This document shows, one piece after another, positions 7,702 through 15,981 of a stretch of DNA of 53,049 nucleotides (within the stretch, counting starts at the first letter, position 1; every line of letters starts with the position of its first letter). The DNA is from Bacteroidota bacterium (lineage in GTDB: Bacteria > Bacteroidota > Bacteroidia > B-17B0 > Aurantibacillaceae). Location of the stretch: contig JACCXH010000035.1 of NCBI GenBank assembly GCA_013697245.1, positions 1 through 53,049 on the forward strand, read 5' to 3'. Both the position numbers and the translations under genes were made by a program. The notes under the pieces were generated by a model. The model ran no database searches and was not told where the DNA came from. It saw only the letters and a program-made list of their open reading frames with translations.

Positions 7702-8344
7702 TGCTTTTTATTAATTTATTTTTTTCTTCTTTCAACCGCAGGTGCTGGTATTCATCTATCAGGCGTTTTAGTTCTGCTACATAACGGCCATCGTAATAAC
7801 CACGAATGTTGCGGTTAATATCTACCAGGGTAAAAAAACTGTAATCAATGTAATAAGGTTTTTGTAAAAAATAACTGTTGTTCAAACTATCAAAACTTTG
7901 TTTGTTCCAGGTATAAAAAAGAACGTTGTTATTTCCTATCGCCAGCTTTTTTAATTCATCTTGCAGATCAGATCTTCCATTTTCCGATTCGGTAATTAAT
8001 ACAATGGGGATGTGTTCTATCTTTTGTTTTTTATAATTTAAATATTCGGAAAGACCGGCCAGGCGCAGATCATTCTTTTTGTAGGCGTCTTTAATAAACA
8101 TGACAACATAAAGCGGGTATGCATCTGTAGTTAGGCGTATCAACTCTTGTTTTGAACTATCCTTTTCGTTAAGCGCGTAAAATTGATCGTTGACCTTGTA
8201 ATAAGCGGTATCTTTTGATGCCAGCACTTTTCTTGGTCCGTAAATTGGCAGTTTTTTCGAGTTAATGGTGCTGGTCTCTAAAATCAGCCACATAGTAGAT
8301 GGCAGAACAAGAATTAAAAGCAGCAACCATTTTTTATTTTTCAT
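7679..8344 (-). CDS. SCO-like membrane-anchored protein lacking the copper ligands
   Basis: The start is taken at 8344 (MKNKKWLLLLILVL), giving 221 residues. One N-terminal hydrophobic segment precedes a domain that tracks the neighbouring SCO protein: LPIYGPRK against LPVFGEKK, and LVDINRNIRGYYDG against LIDKQGRIRGMYDG. It has no cysteine anywhere and no His at the ligand position (the YYIDYSFF region), so it cannot bind copper as SCO1 does. It is upstream of and overlaps the SCO gene by 23 bp, so the two are made together, perhaps as a complex. A TATCTTTG promoter element lies at 8359-8366, 14 bases before the ATG. Confidence 0.75.
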   Translation of the reverse strand: MKNKKWLLLLILVLPSTMWLILETSTINSKKLPIYGPRKVLASKDTAYYKVNDQFYALNEKDSSKQELIRLTTDAYPLYVVMFIKDAYKKNDLRLAGLSEYLNYKKQKIEHIPIVLITESENGRSDLQDELKKLAIGNNNVLFYTWNKQSFDSLNNSYFLQKPYYIDYSFFTLVDINRNIRGYYDGRYVAELKRLIDEYQHLRLKEEKNKLIKSNEIKTNT

Positions 8345-8358
8345 TATAATAATTTGCA

Positions 8359-8366
8359 CAAAGATA
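8359..8366 (-). promoter_or_regulatory. -7 promoter element (TATCTTTG) for the SCO pair
   Basis: The minus strand reads TATCTTTG, an exact TAnnTTTG match identical to the one in front of the gene at 1129. It predicts transcription beginning a few bases before the ATG at 8344, which supports that start over the upstream in-frame ATG at 8359, which the element overlaps. No convincing TTG element is seen upstream. Confidence 0.5.
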
Positions 8367-8379
8367 CAGTAGTAAAAGG

Positions 8380-8414
8380 AAATAAAAAACCCCGCTTCGG
8401 TAGAAGCAGGGTTT
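8380..8414 (-). terminator. Intrinsic terminator of the T9SS cargo operon
   Basis: On the minus strand AAACCCTGCTTC, a TACC loop and GAAGCGGGGTTT form a stem of about 11 pairs with one mismatch, followed by a T-rich run. It lies 20 bases after the stop of the gene ending at 8434 and insulates the SCO pair from it. Confidence 0.85.
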
Positions 8415-8433
8415 AATTCTTATTTTTTATGAA

Positions 8434-9438
8434 TTACTCAACAATTAATCTTCTTGAAGAATTTTTATTGCCTAAAGTAGTTTTTACAATGTAAATACCT
8501 GTTGAAAGATCGCTGATAGCTATGTTTTTTGCTAACACAGATGCATTTCCTAATTCGATGATTTTTACTGCTTGCCCAAGCGAATTATAAATTACAATAG
8601 TACCATTCTCATTATTTGAATTGCTAAGCGAAACATTAAAGGCGTCTTTTGCAGGATTTGGGAAAACCTGGAAAGTGGCATCAAAGTTCTTATCGTTTAA
8701 ACCTGTAATTAAAGCCATGTTTAAAGAGCTTGATCCAGTATAACCTGTGCCCTGATCGCTATACGAAACTGTCATTAAAGGGAATTTTTGTGAGGCATGG
8801 TAATAATTGTAATCAATACCTTTTACGGTTAAAGTTGTTGGTGGAATAGTAATGGTCACAATAACAGTATTGGTAGTTTTAACCTGTAGGATATTTGTAA
8901 AATTAACTCCGCCGGGGATAATCAATGTTCCGTTACCTGCACCCACTGTGTTAATGGTACCTGTAAGGTTACCACTTGCAACACCGCTCACAGTTCCTGA
9001 ATAGGTATCGGTATTGCTATAACCCATATTTATTGGCCAGATAGCAGCAATAGCAGAGCTGCCGCTGTAATTAAATGTAAGTGTTGAACTGGCACTTCCT
9101 AATAATTCATAATTGGTAGCGGTTGCTTTCCAGAAATTATAATTTCCTCCACCCTGGTCTTCTACAATAGTAACACCGGTAAACGCAGCGCTCGCAGCAA
9201 CAGATGCCGGCGTTGTATACGTACTAAGTGTTGTGTTGGTATTAGCAGTAAAATTTTGAAAATTCCAGGTTTGGCCAGCACCTGTAGTTTTAGGAATAAC
9301 ACCAACAGAATCGTATCCTTTTCTTGATTCGGTATTTCCTACAACAGGCTCGTTAGCCGCTTTGGTTAATGTTAATTGTGCGTTAGCAAACTGGCTTACA
9401 AATAAGCCGGCAAATAATGATAGGTAGATTTTTTTCAT
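8434..9438 (-). CDS. T9SS type A cargo protein (paralogue B of a pair)
   Basis: This 334-residue protein has a signal peptide (MKKIYLSLFAGLFVSQFANAQ), a Thr/Ser/Gly-rich beta domain, and a C-terminal type A sorting domain from about residue 255 (VFPNPAKDAFNVSLSN...SLGQAVKIIELG...LSTGIYIVKTTLG, end SSRRLIVE). Such domains direct export across the outer membrane by the T9SS and are then removed as the protein is attached to the surface or released. The passenger (LTLTKAANEPVVGNTES...WNFQNFTANT) is shared with the next gene and has no known enzymatic motif. The gap to the upstream paralogue is 28 bases and a terminator follows, so this is the second gene of a two-gene operon. Confidence 0.88.
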   Translation of the reverse strand: MKKIYLSLFAGLFVSQFANAQLTLTKAANEPVVGNTESRKGYDSVGVIPKTTGAGQTWNFQNFTANTNTTLSTYTTPASVAASAAFTGVTIVEDQGGGNYNFWKATATNYELLGSASSTLTFNYSGSSAIAAIWPINMGYSNTDTYSGTVSGVASGNLTGTINTVGAGNGTLIIPGGVNFTNILQVKTTNTVIVTITIPPTTLTVKGIDYNYYHASQKFPLMTVSYSDQGTGYTGSSSLNMALITGLNDKNFDATFQVFPNPAKDAFNVSLSNSNNENGTIVIYNSLGQAVKIIELGNASVLAKNIAISDLSTGIYIVKTTLGNKNSSRRLIVE

Positions 9439-9466
9439 GGTATAGTTTTTATCGGTTTATATTTAT

Positions 9467-10504
9467 TTAATTAACAATCAATTTTTTAGATGAAGCAGCA
9501 TTTCCAATAGTTGTTTTTACAAAATAAATACCACTATTAAGCCCTGTAAGATCTATCTGGCTATTAATATCCGTTGAATTTCCAAGCGAAACTGTTTTTA
9601 CAACCTGGCCAATGTTGTTCGTGATCATCACCGAAACATTTTCTGCTTTTTTATTAGTAAGCGCAACATTTAAATTAGTAGTTGCAGGATTTGGATAAAC
9701 AGAGAAATTAAAATTCTGTGTTGCTTCATGAATGCCGGTAAATATATTGTTGTTGATTCTGATAGTTCCTGCATTTCCACTAAAAGCACCAGAGGTTGTT
9801 TGATAGCTTACTGTAATTATTGGAAATTTTTGTGAGCTATGATAATATTGGTAAGTAGTACTAACAATTGTTGCAGTAACAAATCCAAAAGCTAAATTCG
9901 CATTTATAGTTTGTGTTGCAGTTACTTGTAATACATTGGTAAACGTCATCCCACCGGGTAATACAACGGTTCCGGTGCCGCTTCCTAAAGTTTTAATATT
10001 GCCGGTTGCTGTACCTGAAATATTAGCAGTTGGCGTTTGTACTGCAGCAGTTCCACTAAACGCATCTGTTTTATTATATCCAAAAGTAATTGGCCAGATC
10101 GCAGCAATAGCTGAATTAGAATTTAAATTGATAGAAATACTCGGCTGTTCAATACCTAATAATTCGGTTTGGGTAGTTGGGCTGGTTGCTGATTTCCAAT
10201 ACATATAACCGGAAACTCCATCATATTCAGCAAACGTTGCGTTTGGGTAAGTTGATGCGCTTGGCGTACCTGCAACGGGAACATAACTACTGGTAGCAAC
10301 ACTGGTATTAGTGGTTAAAGTGGAAAAATCCCATAAAGTATTTGGCCCAAAATTATTATTTAGTGCTGCAATAGAATCAAAACGAGTTGAAATATTAACA
10401 TTACCAATTACCGGCTCATTAAAAGCCTTGGTAAGCACCAATTGTGCATTTGAAATTTGCGTAAAGAAAAGTCCTGATAAAATAGTAAGGTAGATTTTTT
10501 TCAT
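9467..10504 (-). CDS. T9SS type A cargo protein (paralogue A of a pair)
   Basis: A 345-residue paralogue of the downstream gene: signal peptide (MKKIYLTILSGLFFTQISNAQ), passenger beginning LVLTKAFNEPVIGNVN and containing IAAIWPITFGYNKTDAFSG (compare IAAIWPINMGYSNTDTYSG in the neighbour), and a type A T9SS sorting domain (VYPNPATTNLNVALTN...NIGQVVKTVSLG...LNSGIYFVKTTIG, end SSKKLIVN). Passenger as well as sorting domain are conserved, which shows a tandem duplication rather than convergent attachment of a common tail. Function of the passenger is unknown. First gene of the pair. Confidence 0.88.
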   Translation of the reverse strand: MKKIYLTILSGLFFTQISNAQLVLTKAFNEPVIGNVNISTRFDSIAALNNNFGPNTLWDFSTLTTNTSVATSSYVPVAGTPSASTYPNATFAEYDGVSGYMYWKSATSPTTQTELLGIEQPSISINLNSNSAIAAIWPITFGYNKTDAFSGTAAVQTPTANISGTATGNIKTLGSGTGTVVLPGGMTFTNVLQVTATQTINANLAFGFVTATIVSTTYQYYHSSQKFPIITVSYQTTSGAFSGNAGTIRINNNIFTGIHEATQNFNFSVYPNPATTNLNVALTNKKAENVSVMITNNIGQVVKTVSLGNSTDINSQIDLTGLNSGIYFVKTTIGNAASSKKLIVN

Positions 10505-10827
10505 ATGTCGATTTTTATTGTTTTTTTAATTGTCATTTGGAATACGCCATGTATCTTAATTCGTGTTTGTGTATTTTGGCACATGGCTATTTCATATATC
10601 TTAATTTTAAGAGATAAAAATAAGAAAAAAAATCACCTATCCAACAAAATTATGACAAATGGAAACACAAAAAATGAAATCAACGCTTTAATTTTAAACC
10701 ATATAGATACTTAGGCCAAAGGGTTACGACTTACTGCCTAAAGGCTCAGAGAGTTTTTTTCGCTTGTCAAGAAAAAACTATAGTCTCTTTTTTAACAAAT
10801 CCCCTATGTTGCCATGTGGTTAAGAAC
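10505..10827. other. Intergenic region with a hairpin, between bshC and the T9SS pair
   Basis: 323 bases without a credible gene. A short open frame at 10505-10714 on the plus strand has a composition unlike the neighbours and no recognisable start context. The region must contain the promoter of the T9SS pair, but I see no TAnnTTTG on the minus strand. AGTTTTTTTC (10752-10761) and GAAAAAACT (10771-10779) form a 9-pair hairpin with a 9-nt loop. In the bshC direction it could stop transcription weakly, although no clean T-tract follows. Confidence 0.4.
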
Positions 10828-12429
10828 TCACTTATTATGCTCAATTAAAAGTTTATGGTCCATTTCAAAAGGCATGATCTTTTCCTTTAGCTCGGCTAAA
10901 AAAGCAGCGCCATATTTTAAATAAAAACCTGCAAAGTTCTCAAAACGTTCTTGCGGCACAGCATTAGGAAATAATTTTTGTTTTACCCCTGTTATCTGAT
11001 TTATTTCAGTTTCTGATCTTTGTTTTAAAGCTTTATTTGCTTTACCAATTAAAAGATCAACGCCATTGATCATTTTTTGAAGCTCGGCCATTGCCGCTGC
11101 ATTTAATGTTTTGTCGACCGCACTTATTTTTTCGATAAGCCCGTTGTATAATTTTGTAAGTTCTTCTTTTTCTTTATCTAATGCAAAAACATTATTTGTT
11201 TTTAGTTGGTAAGCATTTATTAATTCCTGCGCTTCTTTAAAAAAATCTTCAGGAGCAAAATTTAATTTATCAATTTTATTTTTTGTTCCACCATCAATTA
11301 TAGTAATAAAATTACGAGGCATTAATATTGGGAAGAATACATTTAAATCATCGAACATTTTTTTGTATTGTAGCCAGTAGGCTAATTCGCCGGGCCCGCC
11401 AACATAGGCTATGTTAGGTAAAATAAATTGTTGGTAAACCGGCCTTAAGACTACGTTCGGACTTATCTTTACAGCATCATTCTTTATAATATTCTTTAGT
11501 TCTTCTTCTGTAAATGAAAGATCCGTTCCAACCATGGTAAAGTTCGAAGCTGTTTTTTCAATGCGTGCGCGTAAATTGTTTTCGATATAAAAACAATTAA
11601 TTGGTCGCGGATTAACTTGCGTGGTATAACCTAATTTATTCAAAGCATCAGTGCTTTCTTTTACTAAATTAAAAGAAGTGTTCTCAAAAATTTCTTTTTC
11701 AAAAATTTCTTTGAATTGGTCTTTAAATTGTTTGTCCTGTCCATCTACTATCACCAAACCGTATACGCCAAACAATTCATTTACTAAAAAACGTGTAGCA
11801 TCTTTTAATGTTGAATGATCTATGTATGCTTTTTCGAATAAAGAAGATAAATAATTTGCATTTTCGGTTGTACCTAAACTTTCTTTTATCAGGCCAGAGA
11901 GTTCTTTTAATTCTTCTGTTTTAAAATCACCTACAGCACCGCTTTGTTTACTTTCCCATTTAAAATTTTTTGAGAAAACATTAAAATGATTCACTTCTTC
12001 AAAATCATGGTCTTCGCTGGCCATCCAATACATTGGTACAAAATCAAATTCAGTAAATTCTTTTTTTAATTCTTCCGCTAAATTGATCGTAGAAAATAGT
12101 TTGTAAATAAAATAAAGTGGCCCTGTAAAAAGGCAAAGCTGGTGGCCTGTTGTTACCGTAAAAACATTTTTTTGTTTTAAAGTCTCTATCCTTTTTAAGG
12201 AGAGGGCAGAGGTATTAGTTACTAAATTACTTTGCTTTAATAAGATCTCTGATAATAAATTCCGGTCAAGGCCTTCGTATAAATTTGTTTTTAAAAGATC
12301 TGAAAAACCTTTTTTATCGAGATAATTATTGTAGAAATGTTTTAATGTTTCTTTTTTCCCAAAATAATCCATTACCAATGCATTAATTGCACCGGATGTT
12401 TTAAGATCAATCTTTTCGATTCTAAACAT
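10828..12429 (-). CDS. bshC: Bacillithiol biosynthesis cysteine-adding enzyme BshC
   Basis: The 533-residue protein starts at 12429 (MFRIEKIDL); in-frame ATGs further up lie inside upp. BshC catalyses the last step of bacillithiol synthesis, adding cysteine to glucosaminyl malate. Recognisable family blocks are TVTTGHQLCLFTGPLYFIYK, FVPMYWMASEDHDFEEV, the RPINCFYIE stretch and VGGPGELAYWLQYKKMF, followed by the C-terminal coiled-coil region rich in Lys, Glu and Ala. The length matches the family. It is the last gene of the thiolase operon, one base after the upp stop codon, so translation is probably coupled. bshA and bshB are not in the window. Confidence 0.93.
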   Translation of the reverse strand: MFRIEKIDLKTSGAINALVMDYFGKKETLKHFYNNYLDKKGFSDLLKTNLYEGLDRNLLSEILLKQSNLVTNTSALSLKRIETLKQKNVFTVTTGHQLCLFTGPLYFIYKLFSTINLAEELKKEFTEFDFVPMYWMASEDHDFEEVNHFNVFSKNFKWESKQSGAVGDFKTEELKELSGLIKESLGTTENANYLSSLFEKAYIDHSTLKDATRFLVNELFGVYGLVIVDGQDKQFKDQFKEIFEKEIFENTSFNLVKESTDALNKLGYTTQVNPRPINCFYIENNLRARIEKTASNFTMVGTDLSFTEEELKNIIKNDAVKISPNVVLRPVYQQFILPNIAYVGGPGELAYWLQYKKMFDDLNVFFPILMPRNFITIIDGGTKNKIDKLNFAPEDFFKEAQELINAYQLKTNNVFALDKEKEELTKLYNGLIEKISAVDKTLNAAAMAELQKMINGVDLLIGKANKALKQRSETEINQITGVKQKLFPNAVPQERFENFAGFYLKYGAAFLAELKEKIMPFEMDHKLLIEHNK

Positions 12430-12430
12430 T

Positions 12431-13081
12431 TTATAATTTGCTTCCAAATGCAAGATCACCAGCATCGCCCAAGCCGGGAACAATATAAGAATGGGCTGTT
12501 AATTCTTCATCTACTGCACCGCACCATAAAGTGTAATTTGGCGATGGCATGTTTGCTTTTAAATGATCTATGCCAACCTGGCTTGCTACCGCAGTTACAA
12601 TATGTGTGTGTTTTGGAATGCCTTTTGCTAAAAGCGATTTGTAAGTTAAAACCATCGACGCACCGGTTGCTAACATTGGATCGCATAAAATAAGAGTTTT
12701 GTCGGTTAGATCAGGGCAGGCTACGTACTCTAAAATTATTTCAAAAGTGTTGTTCTTGTGGTGGCGGCGATACGCGCTAATAAAAGCATTTTGTGCTTTA
12801 TCAAAATAATTTAAAAGCCCCATATGTAAAGGTAAGCCGGCTCTTAAAATAGTGCCAATAACAGGTTGCTCTCCCAACTGTTTGGTTTCTGCCACACCAA
12901 GTGAGGTTCTGGTTTGAACCGAGTTATAACTCATGGTTTTGCTTATTTCGTAAGCAAAGATCTCGCCCATGCGCTCTAAATTTCTTCTAAAACGCATACT
13001 GTCTTTTTGGATCTCTATATCCCTTAATTCAGCGATATATTGATTAAAGATCGAATTTCTGTCTGCTAAATTGTGTATCAT
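12431..13081 (-). CDS. upp: Uracil phosphoribosyltransferase
   Basis: Converts uracil and PRPP to UMP in pyrimidine salvage. This 216-residue protein shows the family signatures: RTSLGV and ILRAGLPLHMGLLNYFD near the middle, the PRPP-binding loop CDPMLATGAS, and the uracil-binding C-terminal block YIVPGLGDAGDLAFG. Length is normal. The ATG at 13081 is 5 bases after the stop of the TPR/PD40 gene and the stop is followed after one base by bshC, so it lies inside a tight operon. The combination with bshC and a surface-type protein has no obvious pathway logic. Confidence 0.95.
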   Translation of the reverse strand: MIHNLADRNSIFNQYIAELRDIEIQKDSMRFRRNLERMGEIFAYEISKTMSYNSVQTRTSLGVAETKQLGEQPVIGTILRAGLPLHMGLLNYFDKAQNAFISAYRRHHKNNTFEIILEYVACPDLTDKTLILCDPMLATGASMVLTYKSLLAKGIPKHTHIVTAVASQVGIDHLKANMPSPNYTLWCGAVDEELTAHSYIVPGLGDAGDLAFGSKL

Positions 13082-13086
13082 AATAT

Positions 13087-14664
13087 TTATTTTGAGAGAG
13101 TGATAGTTAAATTTTTTTCTGATTGGTAAGATACTTTATCAAAGATCTCGATAGGATATTTGTAATCTTTAAAGCCGGGAGATTCTACTAAAATAGAATA
13201 TTTTCCGGGAGGTAAAATAATAATGAAACGTCCTGTAGAAGGGTTGGGAAGATAATTACCAACGATCTCGTTAGTGATGGTATTATTAACTGAAATAAAA
13301 GAATCTCTATACTCTACTTTATTAAGTGTGTCTTTCGCGATCATTTCGCCGATCAACACCGTATAATCCATCTCCACATCATTAAATGAAACACGGTAAA
13401 TATCAAAATCGCCATTACCACCACCGCGCAACGAGCTCACATAACCGTAACGCCCGTTCTTCGAGATCCTGAAATTAAGATCATCGTAAGAAGTATTTAA
13501 AGGGTAACCCATATTTTTCACATCACCTTCAAACGAACGCCCTTCTTCATTTACTGTAACTTTAAAAATATCATATCCACCCATACTACTATGGCCTTTA
13601 CTGCTAAAATATAAAATATTTGCGCTCGGCGAAAGGTTCGGAAAATCTTCATCTAAAGGCGTATTGATTTTTGGGCCCAAATTTTTTGCTTCGCTCCATT
13701 TACCATTTGGTAATTTTAAACAACTGTAAAGATCTGTTCCGCCAAAACCACCTTTTCTGTCGCTTGCAAAATAAATAAGTTTGCCATCGTTATCCATAGT
13801 TGCAGCAATCACATCACCACTTCCATTGATAGTAGCTGGTAACTCTTCTAATTTAGAGAACAAACCACCCGGCAATAAAGTTGATAGATACAATTTGCTT
13901 TCCCCTCTTAAATTTGGTTTGTTGATCAATAATATATTTCCTTTAGCGTTCATGCCAATGACTTCCTCTACCGAGTTACCTGCGCTTACCGGTTTTCCTA
14001 TTACCTCGGCATTGGCATATTCGCCATTGATAACTTTTGTGATGTAGATCGAATTTAAAAAACTACCATTTGGTAATTTAGCAACTTCTTTATCTAATGG
14101 CCGCTTTGAATTAAATACCATATAGGCTTCGTTCTCATTCACAAAGGGATAATAATCTGCAAAAGGCGAGTTAACGGTTTTTCCAAGATTTTGAAATACC
14201 ACATCGATAGGAAATTTAATTATTTCTTTGGCGTTTATGCAATGCTGAATTTGTTCATCAACTTCTTTTAAATTAGATTCACTTCCCTTACCATTTTTTT
14301 TAAATTTTTCGAAGGCTGCCAAGGCTTCGTCAAACCTGTTGGCATATTGATATGATCTGCCTAATAAATAATCGGCGTTGGGATTATATTTTTCGTTACG
14401 GGTAATGTTCTCCAGATAAGGAACAGCCTTAGCTTTATTAAAATTTGTGTTCAGGTAACATACTGCAGTGTTGTAGTTATACGTTTCATCTTTTGGATCG
14501 ATGGCTACCAATTGTAAAAAATTTTCAAGTGCGTCTTCGTAATTTTCTATTTTTAATTTTGCTTCACCGTCGGCCAGTAACACCTTAGTGTCTTTTTTTG
14601 TTTGCGAAAAACTATTCACGCAATTTAAAATTAAAAAAAGTATAGCAATTTTTTTTAAATACAT
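13087..14664 (-). CDS. TPR/PD40-propeller envelope protein, PorE-like without OmpA domain
   Basis: A signal peptide (MYLKKIAILFLILNCVNSFSQ) is followed by TPR-like helices (about residues 25-145; NYEDALENFLQLVAIDP, YQYANRFDEALAAFEKF), then a beta-propeller of PD40/WD40-like repeats (about 165-430), of which FASDRKGGFGGTDLYS, YFSSKGHSSMGGYDIFKV and GYVSSLRGGGNGDFDIYRV are clear, and a C-terminal beta-sandwich of the carboxypeptidase-regulatory kind (RFIIILPPGKYSILVESPGFKDYKYPI). This is the domain order of the T9SS protein PorE, except that the C-terminal OmpA peptidoglycan-binding domain is absent: the protein ends after the sandwich. 525 residues. It is co-transcribed with thiolase (12-base gap) and upp (5-base gap). 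Confidence 0.85.
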   Translation of the reverse strand: MYLKKIAILFLILNCVNSFSQTKKDTKVLLADGEAKLKIENYEDALENFLQLVAIDPKDETYNYNTAVCYLNTNFNKAKAVPYLENITRNEKYNPNADYLLGRSYQYANRFDEALAAFEKFKKNGKGSESNLKEVDEQIQHCINAKEIIKFPIDVVFQNLGKTVNSPFADYYPFVNENEAYMVFNSKRPLDKEVAKLPNGSFLNSIYITKVINGEYANAEVIGKPVSAGNSVEEVIGMNAKGNILLINKPNLRGESKLYLSTLLPGGLFSKLEELPATINGSGDVIAATMDNDGKLIYFASDRKGGFGGTDLYSCLKLPNGKWSEAKNLGPKINTPLDEDFPNLSPSANILYFSSKGHSSMGGYDIFKVTVNEEGRSFEGDVKNMGYPLNTSYDDLNFRISKNGRYGYVSSLRGGGNGDFDIYRVSFNDVEMDYTVLIGEMIAKDTLNKVEYRDSFISVNNTITNEIVGNYLPNPSTGRFIIILPPGKYSILVESPGFKDYKYPIEIFDKVSYQSEKNLTITLSK

Positions 14665-14676
14665 TATTCTTGTTTT

Positions 14677-15882
14677 TTAACAACGTTCAATAATTACAGC
14701 ATAGCCTTGGCCAACACCAATACACATAGTAACCAACGCAAATTTTTTATTGTGTAGTTGAAGATCGATCGCGGCAGAATTTAAGATCCTGGCACCGCTC
14801 ATGCCTAAAGGATGTCCGATGGCAATTGCACCTCCATTAATATTTATGCGTTCATCATTATCTGCTAGCCCCCATGTACGGGTGCAAGCAAGACTTTGAG
14901 CAGCGAAGGCCTCATTCAGCTCAATAAGATCAAGATCTTTAAAAGTTAAACCGGCACGCTTTAAAGCTTTGTTTGCCGCTTCAACCGGGCCAATACCCAT
15001 AATGCGGGGCTCAACACCAACAACTGCACTTGAAACAATTCTTGCCAAAGGTTTTAAATTATTTTTTTTCATTCCCTCTTCACTTGCCAATAAAATTGCA
15101 GCGGCTCCATCGTTAAGGCCACTGGCATTACCTGCAGTTACTGTTCCCTCTTTTTTAAACGAAGCTTTTAAATTAGATAACCCCTCTAAAGTGGTTTTTG
15201 TTTTGGCAAATTCATCTTTAGCAAAAACAATTGGATCGCCTTTTTTTTGTGGGATCTCTATAGCAACAATTTCTTTTTCGAAACGTTTATTTTCTAAGGC
15301 CTTTGCAAATTTTTGCTGGCTCCATAAAGCAAATTTATCCTGATCGGCACGGTTTACTTTATACATTTCTGCCACATTCTCGGCGGTATCTCCCATGGCA
15401 TCAACGCCAAATTGTTCTTTCATTTTAGGATTGATGAAACGCCATCCAAAACTACTGTCGAACAGCTGTTGATCGCGGCCAAAAGCAGAAGAAGCTTTAC
15501 TCATTACCAAGGGTCCGCGGGTCATATTTTCAACACCACCCGAGATCATTAATTCTTCATCACCAACCTGAATGGCTCTTGCGGCATCAATACTAGCGCT
15601 TAGACCACTTGCACATAAACGGTTAACTGTTTGTCCGGGCACGCCAATCGGTAAACCCGCTAAAAGAGAAGCCATACGGGCAATATTGCGATTATCTTCG
15701 CCGGCCTGGTTGGCACAGCCTAAAATAACATCGCCAACTGAGTTAAAATTTACAGCAGGATTTTTTTTCATCAGTTCTTTTAAAACAAAAGCGGCAAGAT
15801 CATCTGCTCTGACGGCAGATAAGGTTCCGCCAAAATTTCCGATGGCTGTTCTAACACCATTAATTATATAAGCCTGTTGCAT
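14677..15882 (-). CDS. Thiolase (acetyl-CoA acyltransferase, PcaF/PaaJ-like)
   Basis: This 401-residue thiolase has all catalytic residues: C90 (NRLCASGLSAS), H357 (IAIGHPLGMSGAR) and C387 (CIGVGQGYAV). Degradative thiolases cleave 3-oxoacyl-CoA with CoA; biosynthetic ones condense two acetyl-CoA. The length of about 401 residues and the block FDSSFGWRFINPKM resemble beta-ketoadipyl-CoA/3-oxo-5,6-dehydrosuberyl-CoA thiolases (PcaF/PaaJ) more than PhaA-type enzymes, but a general beta-oxidation role cannot be excluded. It is the first gene of an operon with the TPR/PD40 protein, upp and bshC. A PaaI-type thioesterase is 3 kb away in another operon; no other phenylacetate genes are present. Confidence 0.92.
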   Translation of the reverse strand: MQQAYIINGVRTAIGNFGGTLSAVRADDLAAFVLKELMKKNPAVNFNSVGDVILGCANQAGEDNRNIARMASLLAGLPIGVPGQTVNRLCASGLSASIDAARAIQVGDEELMISGGVENMTRGPLVMSKASSAFGRDQQLFDSSFGWRFINPKMKEQFGVDAMGDTAENVAEMYKVNRADQDKFALWSQQKFAKALENKRFEKEIVAIEIPQKKGDPIVFAKDEFAKTKTTLEGLSNLKASFKKEGTVTAGNASGLNDGAAAILLASEEGMKKNNLKPLARIVSSAVVGVEPRIMGIGPVEAANKALKRAGLTFKDLDLIELNEAFAAQSLACTRTWGLADNDERININGGAIAIGHPLGMSGARILNSAAIDLQLHNKKFALVTMCIGVGQGYAVIIERC

Positions 15883-15943
15883 AAATAAATGACAATTTAA
15901 GATAGTAAATGTAATTATTATTATTGTTTTTAAGTATGAAAAA

Positions 15944-15958
15944 ATTGGACTATATTTA
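15944..15958 (+). promoter_or_regulatory. Promoter-region motif ATTGGACTATATTTA
   Basis: The sequence ATTGGACTATAT (15944-15955) is identical to positions 92-103, where it forms one arm of the inverted repeat at the left edge. It includes TATATTTA (15951-15958), a near match to TAnnTTTG, 24 bases before the ATG at 15982; a TTG at 15924-15926 is at a rather long spacing of 24. Either it is a shared operator half-site or a promoter variant. The gene at 22270 has the related ATTGGTTTACATTTACTT. Confidence 0.35.
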
Positions 15959-15981
15959 CTTAAAGTAAAAACAAAATTGGA

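Noticed and set aside
10505-10714. 69-residue open frame on the plus strand
   Set aside because: Hydrophobic, cysteine- and lysine-rich translation without family resemblance, in the region that must carry the leftward promoter of the T9SS pair; no start context.
13087-14664. TolB or a Pal-like OmpA protein
   Set aside because: PD40 repeats are present but the TPR front and regulatory-sandwich end fit PorE-like proteins, and no OmpA domain exists.
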